Positions 1-7,896 of a stretch of DNA of 64,000 nt are shown here, in pieces. Both the position numbers and the translations under genes were made by a program. The stretch lies in NCBI GenBank assembly GCA_944324665.1, contig CALUXD010000002.1, forward strand, positions 248,001 through 312,000. Direction: 5' to 3'. Position 1 is the stretch's first letter; each line of letters begins with the position of its first letter. The notes under the pieces are model-generated. The model saw only the letters and a program-made list of their open reading frames with translations, was not told where the DNA came from and ran no database searches. The stretch is from Candidatus Proelusimicrobium volucris. Lineage in GTDB: Bacteria > Elusimicrobiota > Elusimicrobia > Elusimicrobiales > Elusimicrobiaceae.

Positions 1-147
1 ACGATTTGTATCGGGGAAAAACATCTTCCTGAAAAAAGAGGCTATTTCCCTTCTTAGGAAATAACAGGTGGCCGCTATTATGAACAGAGCAAAGCAGCCC
101 AGCGGTATTATCCAAATGAAATGATGGGGGGAAAATAATTCTTGCAT
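1..147 (-). CDS. partial membrane protein, N-terminus only
   Basis: This is an open frame of 49 codons that runs off the left edge. It starts at an ATG at 147 preceded by a strong GGAAGGAG Shine-Dalgarno sequence, 23 bases after the pyrH stop, so it is probably co-transcribed with pyrH. The visible part has one hydrophobic helix at about residues 10-31, followed by a basic, Phe-rich stretch. It does not resemble ribosome recycling factor (Frr), which usually follows pyrH. I do not recognise the family; a single-pass or polytopic inner-membrane protein is the most that can be said. Confidence 0.6.
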   Translation of the reverse strand, partial: MQELFSPHHFIWIIPLGCFALFIIAATCYFLRREIASFFRKMFFPDTNR

Positions 148-170
148 ATAAACTCCTTCCGGAAATTTAA

Positions 171-872
171 TTAGTAAATCGTCGTTCCTATTTTCTTGCC
201 CGATACCGCCAGCTTGATATTGCCTTTCTTATGGAGATTAAATACGCAAAGCGGGAATTTGTTTTCTAAACAAAGCGCCAAAGCTGCCGTATCCATAAAT
301 TTTAGGCCTTTCTTTATGGCGTCTTCGTAGGTTATTTCTTTAATCAGCTTGGCTTTGGGGTTCTTTTTGGGGTCGCTGTCGTAAACGCCGTCAACTTGCG
401 TCGCTTTAAGCACCAAATCCGCCTTAATTTCCGAAGCTCTCAGAGCGGCGGCAGAATCCGTGGTAAAGAACGGATTGCCCGTCCCGCCGGCAAAAATAAC
501 AACTCTGCCCTTTTCCAAATGTCTTATGGCTTTGCGCCTTATGAAAGGCTCGGCCAACTGATAGACGTTTATAGAGGTCAGCACGCGCGTGGGAACGCCG
601 GCGTCCTCAAGAGCAGATTGCAGCGCCAAAGAGTTTATTATAGTAGCCATCATGCCCATATTGTCGGAATTTACTCTGTTTATTATCCCGCCGCCGTCGC
701 GCACTCCGCGCCAAATATTGCCGCCGCCTATTACTATGGCGAGCTGGCATTTTGTCTTTAAAGCGGATTTGATTTCCTGCGCGATGTCTTTCAGCGCTTT
801 GGGGTCGATGCCGCGTTCGCCTTGCTGCGCGAGCGCCTCCCCAGATAGTTTGAGCAATATCCTTTTGGGCAT
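171..872 (-). CDS. pyrH: UMP kinase
   Basis: Uridylate kinase phosphorylates UMP to UDP with ATP in cytosolic pyrimidine synthesis. The 233 residues match the family length and the amino-acid-kinase fold. Visible motifs are KLSGEAL at 8-14, the GGGN glycine loop at 49-52, GGTGNPFFTTD at 129-139 (the UMP/ATP region) and the ATQVDGVYDSDP segment near 157-168. A GGAGAGG Shine-Dalgarno sequence precedes the ATG. In many bacteria pyrH follows rpsB-tsf and precedes frr. Here tsf lies 4 kb upstream beyond three envelope-protein genes, and the next gene downstream is an unidentified membrane protein, so the usual cluster is broken up. Confidence 0.97.
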   Translation of the reverse strand: MPKRILLKLSGEALAQQGERGIDPKALKDIAQEIKSALKTKCQLAIVIGGGNIWRGVRDGGGIINRVNSDNMGMMATIINSLALQSALEDAGVPTRVLTSINVYQLAEPFIRRKAIRHLEKGRVVIFAGGTGNPFFTTDSAAALRASEIKADLVLKATQVDGVYDSDPKKNPKAKLIKEITYEDAIKKGLKFMDTAALALCLENKFPLCVFNLHKKGNIKLAVSGKKIGTTIY

Positions 873-974
873 AAGCTTACCTCTCCGAACATTATTGAAT
901 AGTTTTTTCTATAATACAAAATTTTATTGGGGCGGACATAATAATATCGCCGATATTTTGGGGGAAACGGATTG

Positions 975-2690
975 TTATCGTCCGCCGCCGCCACCTCCGC
1001 CAAAGCCGCCGCCGGAAAATCCTCCGCCGAAGCTTCCTCCTCCGCCTGATGATTTTGATGACGGTTTTATCGACGTGCGCGCCAATCCCCTAGACAAAAT
1101 CGAGCCTGTTATAACCGGGCGGCCGCCGTAATGCATAAGTTTCTCTTCCACAATATCTTTAGAGAGCATTTTGGTGAAACTTTTTATCCACTCGCCCTGT
1201 ACCCCGAAAGCGTAGGCATAAGGCAAATAATCGGCGAATACTTTTAGTTTGTCTTCCGGGTTGGAAAGTTCCGCACGGTGTGTTTCTGCAGTTTCCATAT
1301 ATTTTTTAAAGCCAAGCAAGTCTAAATATAAGTCCCGCCCCGCTTTTGTGGTATTGTCTATTGTGGACATATATACCAAAAAGCCAGCGATAGAGGATAA
1401 AAAGATAAGCTCTTTGCTGTTGAAGAGAATATTCATAGTCGGCAGGAAGAAAATCAGTATTATCAATGTCGGCCAATTGCTGTGAAGCGTATTTTTAACG
1501 CCTATTGAAAACGCGGTCATTGTCAAGATGACATTGATTAAAATTATCTGCGGTTCAAAAGCCGTCTGCATGGCAAGCATTATCAAAATGGGGAAAATGC
1601 CGAATTTATTGTTTTTGTTTATAAAGTGCCGTCCGTCGCTTTTCAATATATTGCGGAAGGTGTTTACGGATTTGGCTATCTCCGGCTGATATGATTTGCC
1701 GATATAGACGACGTCGCTTGAAAAGAAAGTGTCTAAAATAAAAAGTTCATCTTTAGGCAGATTGGGGCCGTATTTGTCTTGGCGTTTGAGTTCGATTAGT
1801 TTGCCGCTTCCGGTTATTTTTATCTTTTCTTTGCCGCATAGGCTTACCAAGGCGGCGGCAAAAAATGACAGCTTAAATTTCCGTTCCAGCAAATAACCCG
1901 CAAAGGCTGGAGAAATGCCCTCTGGCGGCGCGTAAAGGACTCTGCCGTCGTATTTCGGATCGCGTCCGTATTTGTACCAAGTAAACAAAAAATAAATAAG
2001 CAATACGGCAAAAAGCAGCCAAGGCAGATGTTTGCGCGCAAATCGTTTCAGTTTGTTTTGCAGGCTCTCTTTGACGAAGCCCTTTTCAAAAGGAACGGCT
2101 ACGGTAAAACCTTCGCCTGGCCCCAGAATAGAAGTGGTGTAAAAGAATAAATTGCCATCGGTTCGCGCCAAGGATTGCTTTTCGCCGTATCTGCCCGTAT
2201 ATAAGGATATGCCTTTATCAATAACTTTAAGCCCTTTGGGCGCGATAAATTTAAAAGAGGCGCGCTCTATCGGGAATTGCCAATAATTACCGGTAACGTT
2301 CCAATAAATTTCGTCGTATTTTCCGTTGAATATAACGCCGTTTTTCATTATATAAGTAAGGGTGTACTCGTGGGGGCCGCGGGCGATATAATCGTCATTG
2401 CCGAAGTTTATCGTCAAATCGCCGTTGTATCTTTCTGTAAAGTAAGGGTGCGGTTCGCCGTCCATATATAGAGAGAGGGGGATTATGTCGCGGTCGGCTT
2501 CCAGCGGTATTGTTCTATATATGCCGCGGCGTATTTTTTTGTGTTCGGCGTTGACGGTGATTTTTTCCGTAACGGTAAGCTCCGCTTTTTCGTTAAGCGT
2601 GAGGGTGACGTCAAAATTAGTTATCCTTTCCTGAGAAAAGGACAAACCCGCAATAAGCGATAAAACGACTGAAAAGAATAATTTTTTCAT
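975..2690 (-). CDS. DUF2207 family membrane protein, Gly-rich C-terminus
   Basis: The 571-residue protein has a signal peptide (about 1-19), an extracytoplasmic beta-rich domain (about 20-205) typical of DUF2207, a transmembrane helix near 222-240, a cytoplasmic segment, a second hydrophobic region near 365-440 and a long tail. The last 30 residues are almost only Gly, Ser and Phe, a C-terminal signature common in DUF2207 proteins. The function of the family is unknown; it is an envelope protein. There is no Shine-Dalgarno sequence before the ATG; instead a perfect TATAAT sits 7 bases upstream, so the mRNA may be leaderless. It lies 102 bases upstream of pyrH on the same strand. Confidence 0.85.
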   Translation of the reverse strand: MKKLFFSVVLSLIAGLSFSQERITNFDVTLTLNEKAELTVTEKITVNAEHKKIRRGIYRTIPLEADRDIIPLSLYMDGEPHPYFTERYNGDLTINFGNDDYIARGPHEYTLTYIMKNGVIFNGKYDEIYWNVTGNYWQFPIERASFKFIAPKGLKVIDKGISLYTGRYGEKQSLARTDGNLFFYTTSILGPGEGFTVAVPFEKGFVKESLQNKLKRFARKHLPWLLFAVLLIYFLFTWYKYGRDPKYDGRVLYAPPEGISPAFAGYLLERKFKLSFFAAALVSLCGKEKIKITGSGKLIELKRQDKYGPNLPKDELFILDTFFSSDVVYIGKSYQPEIAKSVNTFRNILKSDGRHFINKNNKFGIFPILIMLAMQTAFEPQIILINVILTMTAFSIGVKNTLHSNWPTLIILIFFLPTMNILFNSKELIFLSSIAGFLVYMSTIDNTTKAGRDLYLDLLGFKKYMETAETHRAELSNPEDKLKVFADYLPYAYAFGVQGEWIKSFTKMLSKDIVEEKLMHYGGRPVITGSILSRGLARTSIKPSSKSSGGGGSFGGGFSGGGFGGGGGGGR

Positions 2691-2697
2691 AGCTTAA

Positions 2698-2703
2698 ATT
2701 ATA
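2698..2703 (-). promoter_or_regulatory. -10 box of a probable leaderless promoter
   Basis: A perfect TATAAT (minus strand) ends 7 bases before the ATG of the DUF2207 gene. Transcription normally starts about 7 bases after the -10 box, which would put +1 on or next to the start codon. No ribosome-binding site is present. Confidence 0.55.
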
Positions 2704-2728
2704 AGATAAAAACTGCTCGCACCACAAG

Positions 2729-2759
2729 AAAAAATCCGGCTTTTCAGCCGGATTTTTTT
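2729..2759 (-). terminator. intrinsic terminator
   Basis: The inverted repeat has 11-bp arms 2731-2741 and 2746-2756 around a four-base loop, with a T run on both strands. It lies directly after the stop of the secreted protein at 2769-3686 and before the DUF2207 promoter, separating the two transcription units. Confidence 0.85.
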
Positions 2760-2768
2760 GTATGTTTT

Positions 2769-3686
2769 TCAGTAAGGGTTAAAAGAGTATTTGTTTTTAA
2801 AATCGTCCCAATCCGTCTTTTTTACCAGCTCTTTTATCTCTTGTTTTTTTAGATGCTCTTCCTTTGAAAGGGCAAGTGCCTCTTTAACGGAGTTTGCCGT
2901 TTCTTGCGAAGTCATTAAATTTATTTCCCGTTTAAGAGTAGTGAAGTAATCGTCGTTTTCTCCTATAATATCCGCAGTGAGCCTTTTATTGCTCCCGCTA
3001 AGCTCCAAAGCGGTAAGAGCAAAGAGTTTTGATGAGGACTGTTTTGCCTCTTGTAAGGCGCGTTTAAAAACGGCTCTGTCGTTTGAGACGCTTTTTGCCG
3101 CTGCGCTTTCCTCCGGCAGGAGGCTTAAGCCTATTATCCCGCCAGCCAGCATTAAGGCTATGCCGGCTTTTGAAGAGGAGGGTTTTTTGCGCCTTACTAT
3201 ATTGTCAAATTCCTTTACTAAAGTTTTAAGTTCCTCGTTGCCTTGTGGATATTTAAGTTTTTTTAGAACAAAAACGAAATCGTTTGTAACCATTGAAGGA
3301 AGAGCGTCGTGTTTAAGCGGATTTCGCATATATTCGTAAGTGTACATTGATCTAAGTTCAAAGAATGCCTCGGACAATTTCCTTTTCAGTGCGGGATTTG
3401 CGTCATAAACGGCATTATGCCTTTGCAGATACTGCATTATTTCAAGGATTTTGTTCGTCGCCTGTTCCAAAGTGCTTTTTGGCATTTGGCTTATCATTCC
3501 GGCCGAGGCGGCCATAGCGTATAAAGTGAAGGGTGCGGCCCCGCTCTCTTGCGATAAGCTCTGATATGTAATGGAAGGCTTCTCCAAAAGCATTTGCGCT
3601 TGCTGCGCTCTGCTTAAGTTTTGCGAGAACGCGCTAAATGGCAAGAACTGAATGGAAAGTAATAAAGCCGTAATTTTTTTATGCAT
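2769..3686 (-). CDS. secreted protein of unknown function, tandem paralog 1
   Basis: This 305-residue protein has a signal peptide ending near 21 (hydrophobic core, then AFSQ). I chose the ATG at 3686 because AGGAGGAG lies just upstream; an earlier in-frame ATG at 3743 has no ribosome-binding site and would place 19 charged residues before the signal peptide. The rest is mostly alpha-helical and Lys/Glu/Ala-rich, with one hydrophobic helix near 175-192. It is homologous to the next gene upstream (3764-4759): both share the signal peptide, the central helix beginning GIAL, and a C-terminal block with the pattern [FI]KRAL-x-[EQ]AK followed by L-T-A-L and [IL]-x-x-E-I-[ND]-L-[MI]-T-S. I do not recognise the family. 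Likely periplasmic or membrane-tethered. Confidence 0.75.
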   Translation of the reverse strand: MHKKITALLLSIQFLPFSAFSQNLSRAQQAQMLLEKPSITYQSLSQESGAAPFTLYAMAASAGMISQMPKSTLEQATNKILEIMQYLQRHNAVYDANPALKRKLSEAFFELRSMYTYEYMRNPLKHDALPSMVTNDFVFVLKKLKYPQGNEELKTLVKEFDNIVRRKKPSSSKAGIALMLAGGIIGLSLLPEESAAAKSVSNDRAVFKRALQEAKQSSSKLFALTALELSGSNKRLTADIIGENDDYFTTLKREINLMTSQETANSVKEALALSKEEHLKKQEIKELVKKTDWDDFKNKYSFNPY

Positions 3687-3763
3687 AATTTCTCCTCCTA
3701 AACGTTTATGTCTAAAATATTTAAACCGATATGATAACGGCATAAAGCTCCGGCATAGTAAAA

Positions 3764-4759
3764 TTATCTGGAGGTAGCCGCCTCGCCAAAATTAAGTTCG
3801 ATATTCAGCGGTTCGGCGTTGGCAAGCATATCGATAAAATCTTTTTTAAGAGTTTGAGCTTTATCCTCTTTGATAATATTTTTGATTTCCGCTATGGTGT
3901 TTGGCGAAGTTATTAAATCTATTTCCGCCGATATTATCAAGTAGAGGTTATTGCCTTTTTGTCCGTCTTCAAAAAGGATGTCGGATAGCGCAGGCCCGTT
4001 ATATTCCGATAAAGCCAAAGCCGTCAAAGTTAGGGCTTCCGGCCCATTTTTTTTAGCTTGGATAAGCGCTCTTTTTATTTGCGTTCTTGAAGATGATATT
4101 TTGGCATTTGAAACTTGATTTGGCATCAAAGCCAAAGCTGTTACGGCAATTAGCCCTAAAGCTATGCCCTTTTCAGAAAGTTTCTCCGCGCTTTTCTTTA
4201 GTATCGCGTTTATTGATTTTACGGCAGATTTCATTTCCGGATTGGCTTTTAATAGATTCGCCGGGATGGAATTTAAAGTTTGCTTTATCTTTGGGTGTAA
4301 ATCCGGCGGGATATAGGAAAATCCTCTTTTTTGAGGGAAGGACGCGGCATAATCGGCAAATTCCTGCAGTTGCTTGTTTAGAAGATTTATGTCCTTGCTT
4401 AAAGCGGCGTAATTGCTTTGTCCTTTCACCGCTTTGTTAAAAGTTCTTGTCAGTTGTTCTGATTTTTGGGCCAGAGCGGCGGGGGGATTGGTGCGGGCCA
4501 AAGTTTTATCGTTTATAAAAGTTTTTATTTTGGAAAGTATATCGGCGTTTGCATTCAAGGAGTATCCCGCGGCCATCGCCAGCGATATGTCGGAAAGCCC
4601 CGCCGACAATCCGTTTCTTTTAAAAATATTTTTAGGTTCTTGCAGTTTTAATCTTATATCTTGCGGGGTATAATCAGCCTGTTGAGAGCTTTGCGCGCAA
4701 ATCGGCGCGGAACATATAAAATTAACGGCTACGGCCAAAGAGAGTATCCTTTTAAGCAT
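3764..4759 (-). CDS. secreted protein of unknown function, tandem paralog 2
   Basis: This 331-residue protein starts with a signal peptide (about 1-22, ending ICAQ) and a plausible AAGGA Shine-Dalgarno sequence. It is the tandem paralog of the gene at 2769-3686, 77 bases downstream. Aligned features are a helical N-terminal half, a central hydrophobic helix near 198-213 and a conserved C-terminal block of about 75 residues (IKRALIQAK, LTLTALALS, AEIDLITS). The pair sits between the tsf terminator and the DUF2207 gene, so it probably forms its own two-gene operon. No catalytic motif is visible and no function can be assigned. Confidence 0.75.
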   Translation of the reverse strand: MLKRILSLAVAVNFICSAPICAQSSQQADYTPQDIRLKLQEPKNIFKRNGLSAGLSDISLAMAAGYSLNANADILSKIKTFINDKTLARTNPPAALAQKSEQLTRTFNKAVKGQSNYAALSKDINLLNKQLQEFADYAASFPQKRGFSYIPPDLHPKIKQTLNSIPANLLKANPEMKSAVKSINAILKKSAEKLSEKGIALGLIAVTALALMPNQVSNAKISSSRTQIKRALIQAKKNGPEALTLTALALSEYNGPALSDILFEDGQKGNNLYLIISAEIDLITSPNTIAEIKNIIKEDKAQTLKKDFIDMLANAEPLNIELNFGEAATSR

Positions 4760-4955
4760 AACATTATCCTTCTTAGCGAGTATCGTTTAACTTTTTATAG
4801 TTGTAAACGGAGAGGCTGAATTTAAGGTTCTATTTTGAAGTTCCGCGAAACAGTCCCATATCCACATTTTAATATTGTTGAGATTTTTTTGCAAGAAAAG
4901 TTCTCGCAATAAGCCGTGATTGTTTTTCGCTCAATTCCATGGGCTGGCAAGAAAC

Positions 4956-4987
4956 AAAAAACCCCTTCTTTTTTTGAAGGGGTTTTT
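4956..4987 (-). terminator. intrinsic terminator of rpsB-tsf
   Basis: The arms 4956-4967 and 4976-4987 pair over 12 bp around an eight-T loop, with flanking T runs. It lies 16 bases past the tsf stop on the minus strand and closes the rpsB-tsf unit. The remaining gap up to 4759 shows no gene. Confidence 0.9.
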
Positions 4988-5002
4988 CGGTCTGTTAGGT
5001 TA

Positions 5003-5848
5003 TTAGAATCTTACGAATCTCGTAACTTTCAAGTTTACGCCGAGTTTCTTGCTCTCTTCGTCGATAATCTCCTGTACAGATTTTTTATTGTCCTTTATTG
5101 ACGGCTGGTCAAGCAAGCAAACGTCTTTAAAGAATTTTTTAATTCTGCCGGGGAGCATCTTTTCGATTGCGGCCTCAGGTTTGCCTTCGTTTTTGGCTTG
5201 AGTGATAGCGATATCCTTTTCCTTTTCGATAACTTCGGCGGGGACTTCGCTTTCGTTCAAGTACTGGGCGACCATGCCTACCGCCTGCATAGCGATGGCG
5301 CGGGCAAGTTCTTTAACTTCTTCTTTTTTGCCGCAGCAACCGTCGGTTTTATCGCAAACGAGTTCAACCAGAGCGGCTTTTTTGTTATCGGAGTGCAGGT
5401 AATAGTTGATTACTCCGCAGCCTTCGCCTTTCTTCCAGCATACGGCTTTATTGAAGGAAACATTCTCACCGAATTTGGGGGCGAGTTCGTGGATCATAGC
5501 CGTAATTTTCTCGTCTTTGGTGTAATCGGCAATGTCGGGGTTCTGGAGCATATACTCCGATATTTTGTCTACGAGCCCGATAAAGTCTGCCGTTTTGGCG
5601 ACGAAGTCCGTTTCGCAGCCCAAATAAGCCATGGCTACGGTATTGCCGTCTTCGGATACTTTAATCGAGACTCTTCCTTCTTTAGTTTCGCGGCCGGCGC
5701 GTTTAGCCATATCGGCCAAACCTTTTTTGCGCAGGAAAGTTACTGCGGCTTCAACGTCGTTATTGCATTCGGCCAGAGCCTGTTTGCAAGCGCCGAGCCC
5801 AGCACCGGTTTTTTCTCTTAAAAGTTTAATATTTTCCAAACTTGACAT
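5003..5848 (-). CDS. tsf: translation elongation factor Ts
   Basis: EF-Ts is the guanine-nucleotide exchange factor that recycles EF-Tu during translation. The 281 residues fit the two-subdomain form. The N-terminal UBA-like domain (1-50, with REKTGAGLGACKQAL) and the TDFVAKT motif at 80-86 that contacts EF-Tu are clear. The start has an AGGAG Shine-Dalgarno sequence. It follows rpsB with a 56-base gap, the almost universal bacterial arrangement, and is closed by a strong terminator. Confidence 0.98.
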   Translation of the reverse strand: MSSLENIKLLREKTGAGLGACKQALAECNNDVEAAVTFLRKKGLADMAKRAGRETKEGRVSIKVSEDGNTVAMAYLGCETDFVAKTADFIGLVDKISEYMLQNPDIADYTKDEKITAMIHELAPKFGENVSFNKAVCWKKGEGCGVINYYLHSDNKKAALVELVCDKTDGCCGKKEEVKELARAIAMQAVGMVAQYLNESEVPAEVIEKEKDIAITQAKNEGKPEAAIEKMLPGRIKKFFKDVCLLDQPSIKDNKKSVQEIIDEESKKLGVNLKVTRFVRF

Positions 5849-5904
5849 AAATTCTCCTGTTAAAAATCTTTCCGCCCGCCTATGACGGGCGGAGAAATTA
5901 AAAC

Positions 5905-6936
5905 TTAAGCTGCGGCTTCCTCTGAAGTTTTTTCCGCCTCTTCCTTGGTTTCTTCTTTGGCTTTGGCGGTTTTCTTTACGGTCGTTTTTTTGGCGGCCGG
6001 TTTCTTTGCAGCGGTCGTTTTCTTGGCTGCGGGCTTCTTCGCCGCTTTTACTTCTTTTTCTTCTTCTTTAGTTTCGGCTTCTTCGGCTTTTTCCGCGACT
6101 ACGGCTTCAGCTTCCGCTACTACTTCCTTCTTCGTTTCTTCAACGGCGGCGCTCAAGGCTTCTGCCATTACGGGATTTTCGACCGGCTTTTCTTCCGCGG
6201 CGGGTTCTTGTGCGGCTTCAGCTTCGGCTTTCTGCTCGGCATTTGCGCCGTTGGCTTCGTTTCTGCCTTCGATTATGGAATCGGCTACGGCCATGCAGAA
6301 GAGCTTTATTGATCTGGCGGCGTCATCATTACCGGGCACCGGTACGGTGATGTCGTCGGGATCGGCATTGGTATCGCATACGGCCACTACGGGTATGCCC
6401 AATATTTTAGCTTCTTTTACCGCGCCTTGCGTATCAACGGGATCTATGATGAAAAGTATGTCCGGCAAGGTTTTCATATCTCTTATACCGCTGAGGAGTT
6501 TTCTTAAGCGGTTCATTTCTTTCGTCAGTCTAGAGGCTTCTTTCTTGGAAATGGCTTTAAGTACGCCTTCTTCTTCCCATTTTTCGAGTTCGGCCATTCT
6601 TTCCACTGATTTTCTTACCGTCTGGAAATTGGTTAAAGTACCGCCCAGCCATTTTTCGTGTATGCAGGGGCAGCCCGCTCTCAGCGCTTCGGTTTTGATG
6701 GCTTCTTGGGCTTGTTTTTTTGTTCCTACGAATAAGAATTTCGAACCTTTCTTCGCTTCTTCTTTAATATAAGCGCAGGCTTTCTTCAATTCTTTCGCGG
6801 TTTTCTGCAAGTCTAAGATATGCACGCCGTTTCTTTCGCCGAAGATATAGCGGCTCATTTTAGGGTTCCATCTTGAGGTTTGGTGGCCAAAGTGCACACC
6901 GGCTTCCAACATAGCCTTCATTGATATATTGCTCAT
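5905..6936 (-). CDS. rpsB: 30S ribosomal protein S2 with long charged C-terminal tail
   Basis: Residues 1 to about 225 are a standard S2 core (EAGVHFGHQ near 11-19, WLGGTLTNF, and the P-D-x-x-F-x-I-D motif). The protein continues to 343 residues. The additional roughly 115 residues are low complexity: first Glu/Ala-rich and acidic, then Lys/Ala repeats of the type KPAAKKTT, then Glu/Ala again. This resembles histone-H1-like tails and is much longer than the usual S2 C-terminus. AAGGAG precedes the ATG. It is the first gene of rpsB-tsf and has a structured-looking leader of about 130 bases. Identity of the core is certain; the role of the tail is unknown. Confidence 0.97.
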   Translation of the reverse strand: MSNISMKAMLEAGVHFGHQTSRWNPKMSRYIFGERNGVHILDLQKTAKELKKACAYIKEEAKKGSKFLFVGTKKQAQEAIKTEALRAGCPCIHEKWLGGTLTNFQTVRKSVERMAELEKWEEEGVLKAISKKEASRLTKEMNRLRKLLSGIRDMKTLPDILFIIDPVDTQGAVKEAKILGIPVVAVCDTNADPDDITVPVPGNDDAARSIKLFCMAVADSIIEGRNEANGANAEQKAEAEAAQEPAAEEKPVENPVMAEALSAAVEETKKEVVAEAEAVVAEKAEEAETKEEEKEVKAAKKPAAKKTTAAKKPAAKKTTVKKTAKAKEETKEEAEKTSEEAAA

Positions 6937-7076
6937 TTAATTATCTCCTTATGTCGGCGCGGGCCAAAATTTGGATAGGGGATATCCATAGCGGCACGCT
7001 GCCAAAGCGTCGTAAACGAGGCATTTGATTTACGGATTTTTTTCGCTTCGTTTATCCGGCTTATAGATATTATACC
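6937..7076 (-). promoter_or_regulatory. rpsB promoter and structured 5' leader
   Basis: On the minus strand TGGTATAAT (7071-7079) is an extended -10 box; the -35 region is poor. The transcript would begin near 7064, leaving about 127 bases of leader before rpsB. The leader contains complementary segments (TAAACGA-x-GC and GC-x-TCGTTTA) plus a second GC-rich hairpin. A leader of this length before rpsB is often an autoregulatory site for S2; that role here is inference. Confidence 0.5.
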
Positions 7077-7149
7077 ATAAATAGGCTTGGCTTATTTTTA
7101 TTTTTGCGGTAGAGGCGGATTATGCGTCTGTGGGAGGTACTTATAAAAA

Positions 7150-7184
7150 AGAAGAGCCGGCTTTTTAAATTCCGCCGGCTCTTT
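7150..7184 (-). terminator. intrinsic terminator
   Basis: The arms 7152-7161 and 7174-7183 form a perfect 10-bp GC-rich stem followed on the minus strand by a T-rich tract. It lies 8 bases after the stop of the gene at 7193-7786 and upstream of the rpsB promoter. Confidence 0.88.
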
Positions 7185-7192
7185 GTTTTGGG

Positions 7193-7786
7193 TTAAAATC
7201 TTCCGTTTACGAATATCATTCCGGGGAACCAACCGCTGTTCTTTATGATGTTGACGAAACCTATTTGCAGGCCTCTGTCTATCACGGTGATATTGTTTAC
7301 GAAACCGAACTGCAATCCTGTAAAGTATTGGCTTTGGTTATAAAAGCCGAACTGTAACCCCGTCATATTCTGCGCGAAGTTCACCGCGCCGATTTGGGCG
7401 CCCAAGGCTTCCATATCATTTACGTTTACGAAGCCCCATTGTACGCCGGTTAAATTATCAGAAACGTTCAAAAGCCCCCATTGTACGCCGATCGCATCTT
7501 TTGACGTGGTGTAAATGGCAGTTTGCAAACCGCGCATTTCATAACTTCTTGCATAAGCAAATGCCGCTTGTAGGCCATGCATTTCTTCAGCTCTTGCGGA
7601 AATGAAGTTCCAATCCAATCCGTGTACGGTTGGCGTATTATTGTCTATTAACCCAAGTGATACATTGGTAGTGCTTGTATTGGGCCAAGCAATGGTATCA
7701 TAAAGGGATAGTTTAACAGGGCTTTGAGCCGAGGCCGCCAATCCCAATGATGCCAGTAAGAGAAAAGACGCTAACAGCTTTCTCAT
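7193..7786 (-). CDS. secreted surface protein with G-x-Q-x-G-x-x-N repeats
   Basis: This 197-residue protein has a signal peptide (1-20, ending SAQ) and a strong AAGGAGG ribosome-binding site. From about residue 70 it consists of 14-20-residue repeats with the core G-[LV]-Q-[FWIT]-[GA]-[FLA]-[VYN]-N, for example GVQWGFVN, GLQFGFYN and GLQIGFVN. Such repeats resemble the LA_2272-type surface repeat family of Leptospira and other diderms, where the strands probably form a beta-solenoid or outer-membrane sheet; that assignment is from memory and is tentative. It is a single-gene transcription unit with its own terminator. Confidence 0.7.
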   Translation of the reverse strand: MRKLLASFLLLASLGLAASAQSPVKLSLYDTIAWPNTSTTNVSLGLIDNNTPTVHGLDWNFISARAEEMHGLQAAFAYARSYEMRGLQTAIYTTSKDAIGVQWGLLNVSDNLTGVQWGFVNVNDMEALGAQIGAVNFAQNMTGLQFGFYNQSQYFTGLQFGFVNNITVIDRGLQIGFVNIIKNSGWFPGMIFVNGRF

Positions 7787-7896
7787 AAGTTTGTGTTACC
7801 TCCTTGAATAATCTATAATTATATTATAAGTTATGACTCAAAAAGTCAAAGCGAGTTTTGATTTCTGTTTTCCTTTAAAGGGGGAAATTGAATTTT

